Below, in pieces: positions 10,314 through 22,950 of a stretch of DNA of 64,000 bases. The position numbers and the translations under genes were made by a program. The notes under the pieces were generated by a model. The model did no database searches. It was not told the origin of the DNA and saw only the letters and a list, made by a program, of their open reading frames with translations. Numbering within the stretch: position 1 is the stretch's first letter; the number at the start of each line of letters is the position of its first letter. The DNA comes from Cichorium intybus (taxonomy: Eukaryota > Streptophyta > Magnoliopsida > Asterales > Asteraceae), in the NCBI GenBank assembly GCA_023525715.1, contig CM042010.1, positions 78,183,894-78,247,893 of the forward strand, read 5' to 3'.

Positions 10314-10725
10314 TGTTAGGGTTCTGGTTGTGATGAGATTTAACATCCGAAGTACATATGTTCCTGTCTAAAGATAGAAGATGATCCAAAGCTGGTGGTT
10401 GATACGAAGTGGCAGTGCTTATCAGAAGACAGTTATATTTTGTAATTATCTTTTATTTGTAGATAATGTCTAGGGTTTTATACTTATCTGTAACTAATAT
10501 GATTACATGTTTATCCTATTAGATCTTAGTATTTAAACACCCTTAACCCTAGATGTGTAGACGTACTTTTGCACAGTCGCATTATTCTTTGTAACATTCT
10601 TCAAAGTTGCTCATCATAAAGATTTGGAGCACTATCTTATTACATTGAATATAATCATTTGACTGGTTGAATACTCATACACTTTTGTTCTCGTTGTTTG
10701 CTTTTGTTCTTAATTTGTTCTTACA
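10314..10725 (+). repeat. 5' LTR of element E
   Basis: TGTTAGGGTTCTGG...TTCTTACA, 412 bp. It contains an inverted repeat TAATATGAT/ATCCTATTA (one mismatch) followed by a TATA-like TATTTAAA near 10530. The primer site follows directly. Confidence 0.9.
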
Positions 10726-10727
10726 AG

Positions 10728-10739
10728 TGGTATCAGAGT
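10728..10739 (+). other. Primer binding site of element E
   Basis: TGGTATCAGAGT, two bases after the LTR, is complementary to the 3' end of initiator tRNA-Met. Confidence 0.9.
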
Positions 10740-10897
10740 GGGTTGTTTGCTGATCTGATATTGAGATTAATCTACTTTCTTTGATTCGTGGTTTCAAATT
10801 GTTTTTCAATCCACTATTCCGTGTTTCAGAGTTTTAATCTTGATAATTTTCCAGCAACTATCTGAAAATTTCAATCGCCTACAACGCGAACAACGCA

Positions 10898-13800
10898 ATG
10901 ATGAACTACGCAGGCTTACTTCGTTCCAGCAACAAGGCACCCATGCTTATTCCTGAACACTACGATCAATGAGCTGTTCGTATGGAGGATCACTTATCTG
11001 GTATTGACGAAGATCTTTTAAGATCATAGACGGAAGGTCCTTTTACTGCTAATGTTCAAACCAGATTTGCTGCTAAATCTGGTGAAGCTACAACTCCTCC
11101 TGTTGATACTGAAGCTGTTATTGCTGCGAACAAGAAGAAGATCGAGAATGACAAGAGATGCATGCGCGAATTGAAAAGTGGTCTACCTCTTGTCGCCTTC
11201 AACCTAATCCGAAGGTCAAAATCAGCAAAAGAAATTTGGGACAGACTAAAGATGCGATACGAAGGTAGTGATGTCATGAAAAAGAGCATTGTCAACAACA
11301 TTCTGGCTGATTTCAGCAACTTCAAACAACTGGACAATGAGAAAATTGATCAGACGTTCGAAAGGTTTACTGATGTGGTTTATGAACTGGAAAAATATGG
11401 AGTTTCAAAGACTTCGCATGAAACCAACTTTCGGTTCATGCAATGTCTCCGAAAGGAATGGAAGCAGATCACCATGATGGTGAGAGCTCATGAGAAGATC
11501 AACTCATATTCACTTGAAGAACTCTATACTCTGCTCAAATCCTATGAGTATGATGTTTTAGAGGAAGTTTGTGATCTATCCAATGCTGGCTCTCTAGATT
11601 TTGTCCTCAAAAACTGAATCCGACGAGATTACTGATGCTGATGATGAAGGTGATGATGATGAAGAAAGTGACACGAAGGCTCTATACTCCAATAACAGCA
11701 GAAACTTTCAGAAACGGCCACAGAACAAACCAAATTTTATTCGAAATTTCAATAATGGAAAACAACCAATAAAACCTGCTGAACACTCCAAACCGAAGTC
11801 TGATGTAACACCTTAACCATAAAAGAAATTATTAGGTGATTCTGGATACGACTGTAACTACTGCTATGGAAAGAATCATCTAGCCAAAGACTGCATGCTG
11901 AAAAAGGCAAATGAGAAAAAGCAAAATGGTCAAAGATGAAGCATACTATACGAAGAAACTGGAAGCGGTTCGTGCGAAGACTCTAAGCCTGTCTCTCGTT
12001 GCTCCTAATAGTGGTGATGGCACTTTCCAGATTTGGTCATCTGGTTCGGATGACGATGAAATTCGCAAACCTACTCATGGGGCAATGTTTTCTGCACATA
12101 CCGGGCATGGTATATTGTCCGATGATGAGAGTTCGGATGAAGAAAAAGAAAGCAAGATTACTAGTGTGTGTCTGATGGAACAAGGAACAACCTCATCATC
12201 TAATGCTCGTCTTGCCATTTCAGAACAGGTATCACTATTACTTCAAAACTTTAATGTTCCTGAAGAACTTTTTATTAATGACCTTAACGAAATTATTTCT
12301 GACTGTCTGCATATGAATCAACTACTTGTTACAGCAAATAGTGATGCGTGTCAGGCAAAGGAGGAAATAATTTCGCTTAAGGGAAAGCTAGAAGGAATGC
12401 GTGGGGCATTAGAGAAGAGTCAATTAAGAATAGATATTTTAGAAGAAAGTAGGGAACAGTACATGAAAAATAATGAATTATTACTGAAACAAAGAAATAT
12501 TTTTTGTGAAACTACTAAAAGATTATATGCGTATATTGCACGTATTTATCATTCTTCGGATATTGCTTTAGATCATCACAAAAAGTTGTTACCTTTTATT
12601 GAGTTTATGTTACAATATGTAAATTCTCTTTCATACGAATTTGAATCTATTGTTTCATCTATTGAAATTCCAAATCCAACTTATGCTCATGGTATTGTTC
12701 CATTTGAAAAAATTTGAAGTACTAATGATCTATTAAAAGTAATGGATAAATCTCTACCCACAATTCCTCTAGCAACTAAAAGTAATTCTGAGAATGTTAT
12801 TGTTAATACTTCTGATGATGATTCTGATTCAGACATTGAAGAAATAGACTGCATTGATTTATCTCAACAAAAAACTTCCTCAGTCTGTTCTTCAAATAAA
12901 TCTGAATCTTGTTCTACTAAAGAAAGCAACATTACTTCTCAAAAGAGCTCTTCTGAGGTTACACAGGTTTCTTCGGATAATAAATCAAAATCTTTTCAAA
13001 TTCTTAATACTTCGGATAACTACTCAAAATATATTGTTGATAAATCCAAAAGACTTGTTGAACTAGCATGTACCTATCCAAAGGTTGCTAACTTTAAAAA
13101 CACGGTTTTTATTAAACAATGTGTAAAAGTTGAAGAGAATTGCGAACTTCTTTCCCTTATGAAAGAAGACAATGTACATGTCACATCCGAAGATTTCTTC
13201 TCGTCTGATAAAATGCTCGAAAATACTTTAAATGCAGAAATGGAATTTAAAATCAATAAAAGAAAACAAGAAATGCATAAGATGAAAAATACCTTCGGAC
13301 GACGCAATCAACACTTCTCAAATAATCGAAAATTCACAAATAATAGAAGTTTTTCAGGTAATCGAAATCAAACAAATACTCAACCTTCTTCTGTTGAACA
13401 ACACAAACGATTTTATGAAAATAGACGAAGGAAAAACTATCGTGATTCTCAAAACAAAAAGAAAGCCTTTCAAAATCAACAAAAATCGTTTACTGTCAAA
13501 AATCCTTCAAGAAAATCTCATAATACTATATTTGAACCAACAAAACCAATCTGTTCAAACAATAAATATGAAAAAGCCACAAAGCAAAATTTTTCTAAAG
13601 GAAGCAACCTGGTTGACACGTTTCATGTTTGACTAGACAAGAACATGGACTTGTTCAAAAATAAAAGCTTAACCATTCAAGATTTCAAAATTGCTTATGA
13701 AGAGTTTCTATGTGAATCCACTCAATGTAGTACTTCGTCTGGAAACATTCTTTTTTCAAAACAAAAATGGGTTCCCGTAAAACCAAACCCACATTCACCA

Positions 13801-14008
13801 TTGAGTCCCAAAGTGCAAAATCCAAAGAAAAGATTAAAATGAGTTCCGAAGGTCACTTAAACACAAATAGACAAACCCTCTATCGTGTCCAATATTGCTT
13901 CAACTTCTAGCACCAAAAAGGATGATATGGTTGCATCATGGGTCTATTATCCGAATACTTACCCTCAAGGACCCAAGCCATGTTGGGTACCTAAACATAC
14001 TCTCTAAA
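10898..14008 (+). pseudogene. gag: Gag of element E (long Sirevirus-type)
   Basis: Large Gag. The first frame starts MMNYAGLLRSSNK (ATG 10898) and is broken by two stops at positions occupied by tryptophan in relatives (TGA and TAG from TGG). It then runs openly through the gag core (11162-11617, with KEIWDRLKMRYEG). After a frameshift come an acidic stretch, the zinc knuckle CNYCYGKNHLAKDC (about 11853-11894), a coiled-coil region (about 12220-12560; LEGMRGALEKSQLRIDILEES) and an Asn/Lys/Arg-rich tail (12742-13842) that should bind nucleic acid. It ends WVPKHTL then TAA (about 14005). The Gag is far longer than ordinary copia Gags, as in Sireviruses. The tail is unusually A/T-rich compared with the core. 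Confidence 0.85.
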
Positions 14009-15763
14009 TTGTAGGTAATGATCGATGAGCAGTACGATAAGGAATGGTACATAGACAGTGGCTGCTCACGACACATGACGGGGAGGACTGAGTACTTAAG
14101 GGATTTCAGAAGCCTGGAAGATGGAGGAGATGTAAAATTTGGGAACAACAAAACATGTCCCATAAGAGGATATGGGAAGATAACCAATGGCAAATTTACT
14201 ATCAATCGAGTAACATATGTAGAAGGTCTAAAGCACAATCTAGTCAGCGTTTCTCAACTTGTTGTGGGGACTAGTTTAAAAGTCTCATTCGATGAAGCTG
14301 GTAGTATAATTGAGAAGAAAAAGACCAAGGAAGTCTTGCTACAATAAAAAAGGAAGGGTGAAATGTATCCACTGGACATGAAGCCAATTGTTGGGACACC
14401 TTCCATCTGTCTACTCTCAAAAGCTCCTTCGGATCTCAGCTGGTTTTGGCATCAGAGGCTATCTCATCTGAACTTCAAGAACATCAACAAGCTGGTTGCT
14501 CTTGATCTTGTCCGGGGTATGCCTACACTAAAGTTTGACAATGATACTCTGTGCGCTGCTTGTGAGCATGGGAAGAAAAAACTACAAGCTCATCCGATTA
14601 CCATTGACTCCAAGATTACAGAACCTCTCGAACTTCTACACATTGACCTTTGTGGTCCTTTAACGGTTGAATCTCTTGGTGAAAAGAAATAAATATTAGT
14701 TATCGTGGATGAGTTCTCATGATTCACTTGGGTAATATTTCTACGACAAAAGTCAGACACACCAGTAGAGGTCATTGCCTTCATCAAGCAAATTGAGCTT
14801 CATCTCAAGAAACTAGTACGAGCTATCCGAATTGACAATGGCACTGAGTTCAAAAATCAAACTATTGACTCGTATATGAAGGAGAAGGGCATCACTCATA
14901 ATTTTTCTGCCCCCTATACTCCATGGCAAAATGGTGTGGTTGAGCATAGAAATAGATCCTTATGCGAAGCTGCGAGGACCATGCTTGACTACGCGAATCT
15001 TCCAATGTACTTCTGGGCCGAAGCTATTGCAACTGCATGCTTCATTCAGAATCGATCCTTCATTCATAGATGATTCAACATCACTCCATACGAAGTCATA
15101 AACAAAAGGAAACCTAATGTAAAATAATTTCATGTATTTGGTTGCCGATGCTTCATCATGAAACTCAAACCTGGTACTACGAAGTTTGCATCTAAATCCG
15201 ATGATGGTGTTTTCCTTGGCTACTCACACTCTGCGAGAGCATATCGTGTGCTAAATAAGAAAACAAGGAAGATCGAGGAAACTTTCAATCTGACATTTGA
15301 TGATCATTATATAAAGAAATCAGAAACACTCTTTCCTCCTTCCTCTATTTTTCTAGAACAACCAACCGAAGTTATACCTCTGGACTCTTTCATTCTTGAT
15401 TTCTCTTTCCTATTTGACAATCCTGATCATGCAATAGATGCTGAAACAAATGCAAAGGACAATAATATACCAGAAATCAACAAGCTCACCGACGATCATC
15501 CCACCATTGAACCATCAAAGGATAAGCCATCTTCGGTTGAGGGGGAGTCTGAGACAACTAAGCCAAAAGATTCTTCAGTTGAGGGGGAGTGTGATACATC
15601 CAACCCAAAGGATCCTTCGGTTGAGGAGGACTCTTCGCCTTCTACATCATCTAATCCGAAGGATGCTTGCTCAAAAGAATCACCAAGCTCATCATCAACT
15701 CAAATCCCTTCTCAATTCGAGGGGGAGCCATCTGACAGGGCAACTTCTGTTGAGGGGGAGTAA
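14009..15763 (+). pseudogene. pol: Protease and integrase of element E
   Basis: Reads on after the gag stop in a shifted frame: protease motif WYIDSGCSRHMTG (about 14046-14084), then integrase with the HHCC zinc domain (FWHQRLSHLN ... LCAACEHGK, 14447-14580), first Asp HIDLCGP (about 14640), second Asp in RIDNGTEF (the usual Ser before Asp is Ile), and Glu in QNGVVEHRNRS (about 14930-14960). Stops lie at about 14690, 14720, 15072 (TGA at the codon also mutated in G and I) and 15125. The C-terminal tail (15440-15760) is a Pro/Ser/Thr-rich linker with repeated VEGE units encoded by GAGGGGGAG. Confidence 0.9.
15539..15760 (+). repeat. Iterated polypurine motifs in the integrase-RT linker of E
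   Basis: GAGGGGGAG occurs exactly at 15539-15547, 15581-15589, 15719-15727 and 15752-15760, with a variant at about 15623. The motif looks like the polypurine tract of the related elements A and G and encodes the VEGE/FEGE repeats. Confidence 0.85.
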
Positions 15764-17563
15764 CCAATTCCAACCACTACGCCTGAAGATAATCAGTCGA
15801 CTTCAGATTATCCATTTGATACAAAGGAAGTACATGGAGAAACCTTGCCAGAATATGATCTTGCTTACCCCCCTCTTGAAAATTGGACAAGAGATCATCC
15901 GAAGACTCAGCTAATTGGAAATCCAGATGAAAAGGTACTCACTCAATCTCAATTAAAAGCAAAGCAAAATGAATTAAACAAACGATCGAATTATTACATG
16001 TTTAATGTTTTCATTTCAAAAGTTGAACCTAAAACTGTAAAAGAAGCTTTTTAACACTTCGATTGGGTTGAGGCCATGCAGAGTGAGTTGGCTGAATTTG
16101 AACGAAACAAGGTGTGGCGTTTAATTCCTAAACCAACCAACTCTTCTGTAGTAGGTCTTAAATGGGTTTTTCGAAATAAACTTGACAAAGAAGGTAACAT
16201 TGTCCGAAACAAAGCTAGACTGGTTGTCAAAGGATATTGTCAACGAGAGGGAATCGATTATGATGAAACCTTCGCTCCTGTTGCCAGACTTGAGTCCGTC
16301 CGAATCTTTTTGGCATTTGCTGCCCATAAAAACTTTGATGTCTACCAAATGGAAGTCAAATGTGCCTTTTAAATGGCGAACTTGAGGAAACAGTGTATGT
16401 GGAACAACCACCTGGTTTTATAAACGAAAAATATCCAAATCACTGTTATATCCTTGACAAAGCAGTCTATGCGTTAAAGCAAGCACCAAGAGCATGGTAC
16501 GAAACTTTAGCCCGGTTTTTAAAACATTCAAACTTCAAACAAGGCTCTGTTGATCCCACTCTCTTTCAAAAGAAATTTGGCAATCATCTCATGTTAGTTC
16601 AAATCTATGTGGATGATATCATCTTCGGATCAACAGACCCTAAACTTTCAAAAGATTTTGAAACCTTAATGAAAAGCAAGTTTCAAATGAGCATGATGGG
16701 GAAGACAAATTTCTTTCTCGGATTGCAAGTTAAACAAACATCCGAAGGCATCTTCATAGACCAAGAAAAATATACACGAAGCCCTTTGGAAAAATTTGGG
16801 ATGGAAAACTGTTCAAATGTGAAAGTTCCCATGGTTGCTGGTACAAGACTTACACCTTCGCTTGACAAACCTGCCGTCGATCAGAAAGTCTACAGGAGCA
16901 TGATCGGTTCTTTACTATACTTAACTGCCAGTCGCCCAGATATCATGTTCTTAGTTTGTAATTGTACACGATATCAGGCGAACCCAAGAGAACCCCATCT
17001 AGCTGCAGTCAAGACCATCTTTCGCTATCTACATCAGACTCCTTCTCTTGGATTATGGTACCCTACCAACTCAGGCTTCTTTCTACAAGCCTTCTCCGAT
17101 GCTGATCTGGGAGGGTGTGCACTTGATCGTAAAATCACTTCGGGTGGATGTCAGTTTCTAGATGGAAAACTCATCAGCTAGCAATCGAAAAAGCAAACGC
17201 GTGTTTCCATCTCCACAGCCAAAGTCGAGTACATACAGCTGCTGCATGCACTTCTCAAATGATTTGGGTTCAAAGTCAACTACATGATTATGCTATCCAC
17301 ATGCGAGGAATGCCTCTATTCTGTGACTCACAAAGTGCAATACGAATCTTCATAATCCTGTCCAGCATTCAAAGACCAAACACATTTCTCTCCGATTTCA
17401 CTTCATTAAAAGTCATGTAGAGGAAGGAAATATTGAGGTTCATTTTGTATATACGAATGATCAGCTGACAAACATCTTCACCAAAGCCCTTGATGAAAAA
17501 GCATTCACACGAAGCATTCATGGGCTAGGCATGCTTGAGTCATCAGCAGTACCAGTCAGATAA
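15764..17563 (+). pseudogene. pol: Reverse transcriptase and RNase H of element E
   Basis: RT opens with the conserved KWVFRNKLDKEGN (about 16150-16200) and has KQAPRAWYE (16480) and the catalytic YVDD at 16606-16617. RNase H begins FSDADLGGCALDRK (about 17095) and ends near ADIFTKAL-like sequence (about 17470-17490; here TNIFTKAL) before the TAA at 17561-17563. A one-base deletion near 16370 shifts the frame after KCAF, a TAG follows LIS at about 17180, and further shifts occur in RNase H. Non-functional, but domain order is complete. Confidence 0.9.
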
Positions 17564-18470
17564 TCAGCTAAGTACCATCAACCCAATATCTTTGTAAATT
17601 CTTTAAACAAGTTTAAGTTTTTTTCCGTTCAGTAATTTTTTTTTTAAGTTTAAGTTTTTTTCTTACCTTTTTTTAAGAATTTTTTTTAAGTTTTGTTTAT
17701 TAGAAGGGATACTATTTATAACCGAACCTTCGTTTCCGTTCGGATGATGTTTTACTAAAAATAATCAGGGTACATGTTACAGTGAGTTACTGTTCACATC
17801 CGACGCTTCGGTTCGCTTCTGATTACACTTAAATTCCGGCTTCTGCCCATAGCAACGTCCATGTTATTTACGTCCGAATCCAAATATTTCAAAATTCCAA
17901 TACACACTTAAAGGACAAAACGAGGATTTTAGAGTCTGTTAAGCATATCCCATCGCACTAACGGATATTTGGGACTCGAATTGCAACATTGGTAACACTT
18001 CGGATGACCTGATCTTGGTTAAAGACCTTTAGACATATCCATACTTCATATAAGACTGCATGTAACCCTCATATCTTACTTGCACCCAGTGGTTCTTCCC
18101 TTCGCATAAGCATATAACTAATCAAAAAGACTTGATATTTTCAGGATATGTCTCAAGTATTGCGTGGTTGTAAACATCTGACAATTCCTGAAACGAAGAC
18201 CACAAAATTACACTTGAATGATAACTTTACTTAGGGGATAAAGACTGTTCAATACAAAAAATCCATTTATGCCAGTTTCCCCAAACGAAAAAGCTGATAC
18301 AACTAAAATCATAAAATGCTAAAAGCACAATAGAAAAAAAATCATTACATAGGAATGGGGAAATATATCAAAGTACTTTCACAACACTACATTGTCTATC
18401 TTCGGATACTCTAAACAATCCACACTAAGATTAGCGATATACGAAGTACTCAAGGCATACCCGATGTCTT
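17564..18470 (+). other. Post-pol spacer of E with T-rich tract
   Basis: No gene. A T-rich tract (17605-17700) follows pol, comparable in position and strand to tracts in G and I. The rest has many TTCGGA/TCCGAA motifs, a feature of this element, but no ORF with recognisable features. Confidence 0.6.
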
Positions 18471-18720
18471 CAATGCATCAATCAGGATCTCCTGTGACAC
18501 AGTTGAGAACCGGGTTGGGGGTATGAACATCTCAGTAACCCGTCTTTAGTGACAAGGGTGGTGTAGTGCACAACTTTCAAAGGCTTGTCATCCGAAAGTC
18601 GTGTCCAAATACTCCATCTGGTGAATCGAGATAATTTTTCTTTTATGTCACAATCCCATAACACTTCAACCAAGAAACTAAAAGAAAAACCTCTTCGTAT
18701 CAGGATGTGTCATCTAAGTT
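18380..18720 (-). pseudogene. Possible decayed antisense Agenet gene in E
   Basis: On the minus strand, between RNase H and ORF3, a short frame (18673-18482) contains KVVHYTTLVTKDGLL. After a shift the neighbouring frame reads VTEMFIPPTRFSTVSQEIL. The pattern (YxVxYTTL...DG, then a VxE block, then Pro-rich and an EIL-type end) resembles the first Agenet domain of the antisense gene in G and I, and it is in the same slot and orientation. The similarity is short and needs two frames, so this is tentative. A profile search with the G protein would decide it. Confidence 0.3.
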
Positions 18721-19283
18721 TACCTTATGTAATACTTGGAGACTTAATAATGCCTACTATGTTTACACAAAAGCGAAGGTGGAATACTTACACTGGGTTC
18801 AGCTATCCATATGATTGCACACTACATTCATCTTGTTCGGATATGAATGTGTCATAAGGACTTCCTAGAATAATCAGCTCTCATCCTTTGAACTAAACCA
18901 AAAATCATCCTTTCACAAACTTCAATGAATCCTTGTGTTTCACTTCGGATGATTGGCATGACTGAAATATGAGCAGACATTGGTTGTACATTCCAAAAAT
19001 CAAAAACACCAAATATATTTTATTCTTTTCTTTTTTATTATACTGGATGGTAATCATTTCTGTTGGGATTCAACGACATACCTAGGATTTTTACTGATCT
19101 TGTTTTGTATTGAGATATGCAGGAACCAATAAGAATCAAGCACAACGGCTACTTGGGATGACACAGCTGTCACACCTAGAAAAAGGGAATGTCCCCTCAA
19201 CTTACGGATGATGTGGAGAAACCCCATTTGACCGTTTCAAAACACGCATTAAATGCTATTTCTCTCTCCACTCATCATCGCAG

Positions 19284-19290
19284 TATATAA
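19284..19290 (+). promoter_or_regulatory. TATA box before ORF3 of E
   Basis: TATATAA at 19284-19290 lies about 104 bp before the ORF3 ATG (19394). ORF3 of G and I have TATA-like boxes at nearly the same distance, suggesting a separate ORF3 transcript. Confidence 0.55.
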
Positions 19291-19393
19291 ACGGGCTAAC
19301 CCTTCCATTCATCCCTTATGTTTCCCAATTCTCAGAACCTGCAACTTAAGAATTCCCAAACCTCCCAACTCTCAAAGATTAAAATCACTCTTC

Positions 19394-22300
19394 ATGGCTA
19401 CCGATGAAATCTCATTCACAGCAGGAGATGCTGATTCCGTTCCTGATCTTAACCCAATGTCAGCAAACCACATCGCAAACCTGGACCCTGAAGCCTACTC
19501 ATCGACAATGGTGATGCTGGTAGTTTGTCTGCGATACTCACCACTTCACTACGCCATGACAGCAAGTGCTCAAGTTCCTAAGTTATGGGTCAACAGAGCA
19601 CACAATACAGCACGTCTGAATGCAGACGGTCAATCGGTGTCCTTTGACATTCTCACCGCCGACGACATCAAGAAAACAATTACCATCAAGAAAGACTAAA
19701 TTTCAAAAATTCTTCATCTTCAGGTGTTTGGACGGTTTCAGATGGCTTCTCAATCTGAAATCTTGAACATGCTTAACGAGATGGGGCATACACCGATTAC
19801 TCGAACAATGAGTTCTTTCAAGAAGAACAAATTGCCTTCAGTGTGGGGTTATTTGTTCAGTGTCATCTTGCGAAGCCTCTCTGGCAGGACTTCGGGCCTT
19901 GATTCGACTGCCTACACGTTCCTGTAACTACACTATGGAATCTACTACAATGTTCCAGTAGATTATGCTTTGATTCTATGGACAGACTTCAGCACTTACA
20001 TAAATCATGTGAAGCGGGCCACAGACATCGTGTCCACACGCTTCTGGGCACTTATCGTCCAAACCGTCTACGCTCATGAGAAGGTACCAGTGCCTTCGGA
20101 CCTGCCCGTTCATGATTTCAGCCTCGTTCAAATTCCTTCAAGTTCAAATTCGGATGACAAAATGGACTTTATCACTCAAATTCCTGAGGCAATGCTTTGC
20201 AAGGTTCCGGATGACAATCTTATATTGATAGCGTACCGACAGACACTCACAGTTCCACCACCACTCAGGGATTTCACAAGGGTCATCGAATCCGAACTCC
20301 CTAAAGCCAAGGGTGGCAAACGAAAGGTACAGCAGAACCATCCGAAGCCCCAGCCAAGAAGTCCAGAACAAGAAAGAAAACCCAAGTCGTTAAGCCACCA
20401 AAGAAGAAACCTGCACAATCTTCAAGACCACCAACACCTCGATCCGAAGATGAAGAAGAAGAAGAAGAAAAAGAATATTCTCATCCGGAGGAAACAACTA
20501 TTCCTCCATCACCAACTGCGACAACTACTTCCACGGTACCACCTTCTGATCCTATTGTTTCATTAATTGAAAATCCGGTGGTGTCTGTACATATGACCGC
20601 TATCGAAACATCTCATGTGGAGAAAAGTCATATTGAGACCTCTGTGAACATATCTAATGTGGACACCCATCTCACATCCGGTGATTAGACTGCCAAATAT
20701 CCTCCATCTCCACCACCTTAGCATACCACACCCATTCTCACTTCAACAACAGAAGTACCTCCTCCGATTCATTCATTCTTTATGGATGATCTGGCTGATT
20801 CTCCCTTTTCCCATGAAACAGACAAAGGAGAGGAGGATTATTTTGAAACAGCCCCCATCCAAATACAATATGATGATGATGATGAACCAGATACAAGCAT
20901 GGTGTCAATGAAACAATTTCGACAACTCAATGCGAAGTTGAATGTTCTGATACAAGCCCAGACCACTTACACTTCGGATAAAGGGTCTAGAGGTACTACC
21001 AATCACTTGGCAGAATCACTAACATCCTTTGAGGAGACCATAACTGGGAAAGTACAAAAGAAGATTGATGAAGAAGTGAAAGGTGTTGCAACCGATGTCA
21101 AGCAACTAACAAGAAATGTGTTGGAGAAAATTGATTTCAGGTGCAAGGCAGTAGAGAACCTAGTTGAAGAGAAAACACAGCACATTCAGGAACAACAACA
21201 TGAAAAGATCAACGAGGTCGTCATGAAGCTCAATTCTGCCCACACTGAAGTTCAAGCAAAGCTTACTTCATTGACCACTTCGGTTGAAAACTTATCAAAA
21301 CGAAGTGCTGAAGAGTTTGATGTCCAACTCAGCAGCCTGCGGACGGATCTTGATACTGCGAAGAAGACGATCGCTGAATACGAACCGAAGGTACACGAGT
21401 TACATGCTTTTTGTGAGGCACAAAAGATAAGCGATCAGCAGACGAAAATTTTGGTGTCTCAGACGACTGAATCAATCTGAAATGATATTGCTCTGCTTCT
21501 TGCGTTGGTCAGTCGTTTACCAGGTGCTCCGAAACCCGTCCAGCCTTCGTTACAAGGGGGCGAAGGTTCTCGACCAACTGGAAGATCAAGGCAGACCACC
21601 TTCCTACCAACCGCAACAATTACAACCTTAGCACCAATATTTCAAACCACCTTAGGTACTCAAACAACCAAATATTTATTTGGATTTACTTCAGCACCTT
21701 CTTCCACAACAACTTCTATCGAGTCTCCATCAACCACGATTCCTCTTGTTTGGGGCTGAACATCGTCTTCCACACCAATCTCAACCGAATCCACCTCGAG
21801 TATCATCAAAAGATTCTCGAGTGGAATTAAAATCGGAGTAAGTTCTGCACCATCTTCAACATCAACAAAGACAAAAACTTCTCAAGTTCTTCCTGAGTCA
21901 GGTCCTTCGATTGACAAGGGAAAGAAAATTGCTTAGGAACTGTCTAAGTCTGAGGAGAAGAAGAAGAAGGTAGAAGAGTATGAAAAATTGAGGCATCTGT
22001 ATGTAATCTCAAGAGACAAAGTTGGAAAGAAAGAAGTCTTGGGTCCAGTGAACAAAATATGGACATATGAGACAATTATGACTTTGGCGTTTACAACTGT
22101 GGAAAGGTTTGATCGTTTTCCGGTGGTGTCATTTAGTGTTGAGAATACAACAGAGGTGCAACTTGATATCCCATTCAATCCGAAGCTCTTTGCTGTTAAT
22201 GTCTATGACATTGAGTTTGATCCGGCTGAGAAGAGAAAATTTCAAGAACAAAAAGCTAGGTTTCATGCAAACCTTGTTGTTGATCAAACTCATGTCTGGT

Positions 22301-22911
22301 CATGCTTGAAAATTGTTGGGATTGGCCGAATAGAGACTGGAGAACTCTTTGAAGAAGTGTATCAGAATTACATTTATTATGTCAGAAGAGGAGCACAGAA
22401 GATTGAAAGTTCTTTCACTGTGGCAGACTTCCCACTCATGAATCTGAATGACTTCATTGTACTTGTTCAAAGATTCTACAGTCTGAACCAAACAAGAATA
22501 TCTAAGCAGGTTGGTCTTACAAGAAGTCAGAGGATAATTGGAAGATTTTTGGGTTCGTATCTCCGGAAATTTTCTTTGTATGATTATGAGATAGCGAAAC
22601 TTTTCAAGGAATCTGTTCCAGCTGCGAATAAAGAGCTTATCGGGATAAGCAAAATCAGTGATGGAAAGATTTTACAGAAACCTTGGGGAGTTGTTTACTA
22701 AGGAAAGCTTTCAAAGAAAAGTCCTCTGAAAAAGTTATTCTTTGACATGGACGAGAAAGAGAAGTTTCCTTCAACCTTTTTGGAAGGAATGATTGCAAGA
22801 GTGATGGTCAATAATGAAAACTCTGATGATGCGAAGCTGGAGTTATGTACTCATTTGAAGTTGTGGTTACAAATTCAGAGGGAATTGATCAAAGCCTTTC
22901 ATATGTTATAG
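19394..22911 (+). pseudogene. ORF3 of element E (envelope-position protein)
   Basis: Large extra gene after pol, in the position where Sireviruses may carry an envelope-like ORF. Pieces in order: N-terminal domain (19394-20300; MATDEISFTAG ... MLNEMGHTPITRTMSSF ... ILWTDFSTYIN ... RFWALIVQ), Lys/Pro-rich basic linker (20300-20780), a coiled coil (20900-21480), a Ser/Thr/Pro-rich segment (21500-21930), and a C-terminal domain (21988-22911) with FTVADFPLMNLNDF and a YEIAKLFKE block. The N-terminal and C-terminal domains align with ORF3 of G, I and F. Stops and frameshifts (19699, 19927, about 20330, 21478, 21760, 21936, 22701) break it. No clear signal peptide or membrane anchor is seen, so a true envelope role is doubtful; the function is unknown. 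Confidence 0.8.
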
Positions 22912-22950
22912 ACTTTGGATACGTGGCATCTTCACCACAATAGGGAAGAA

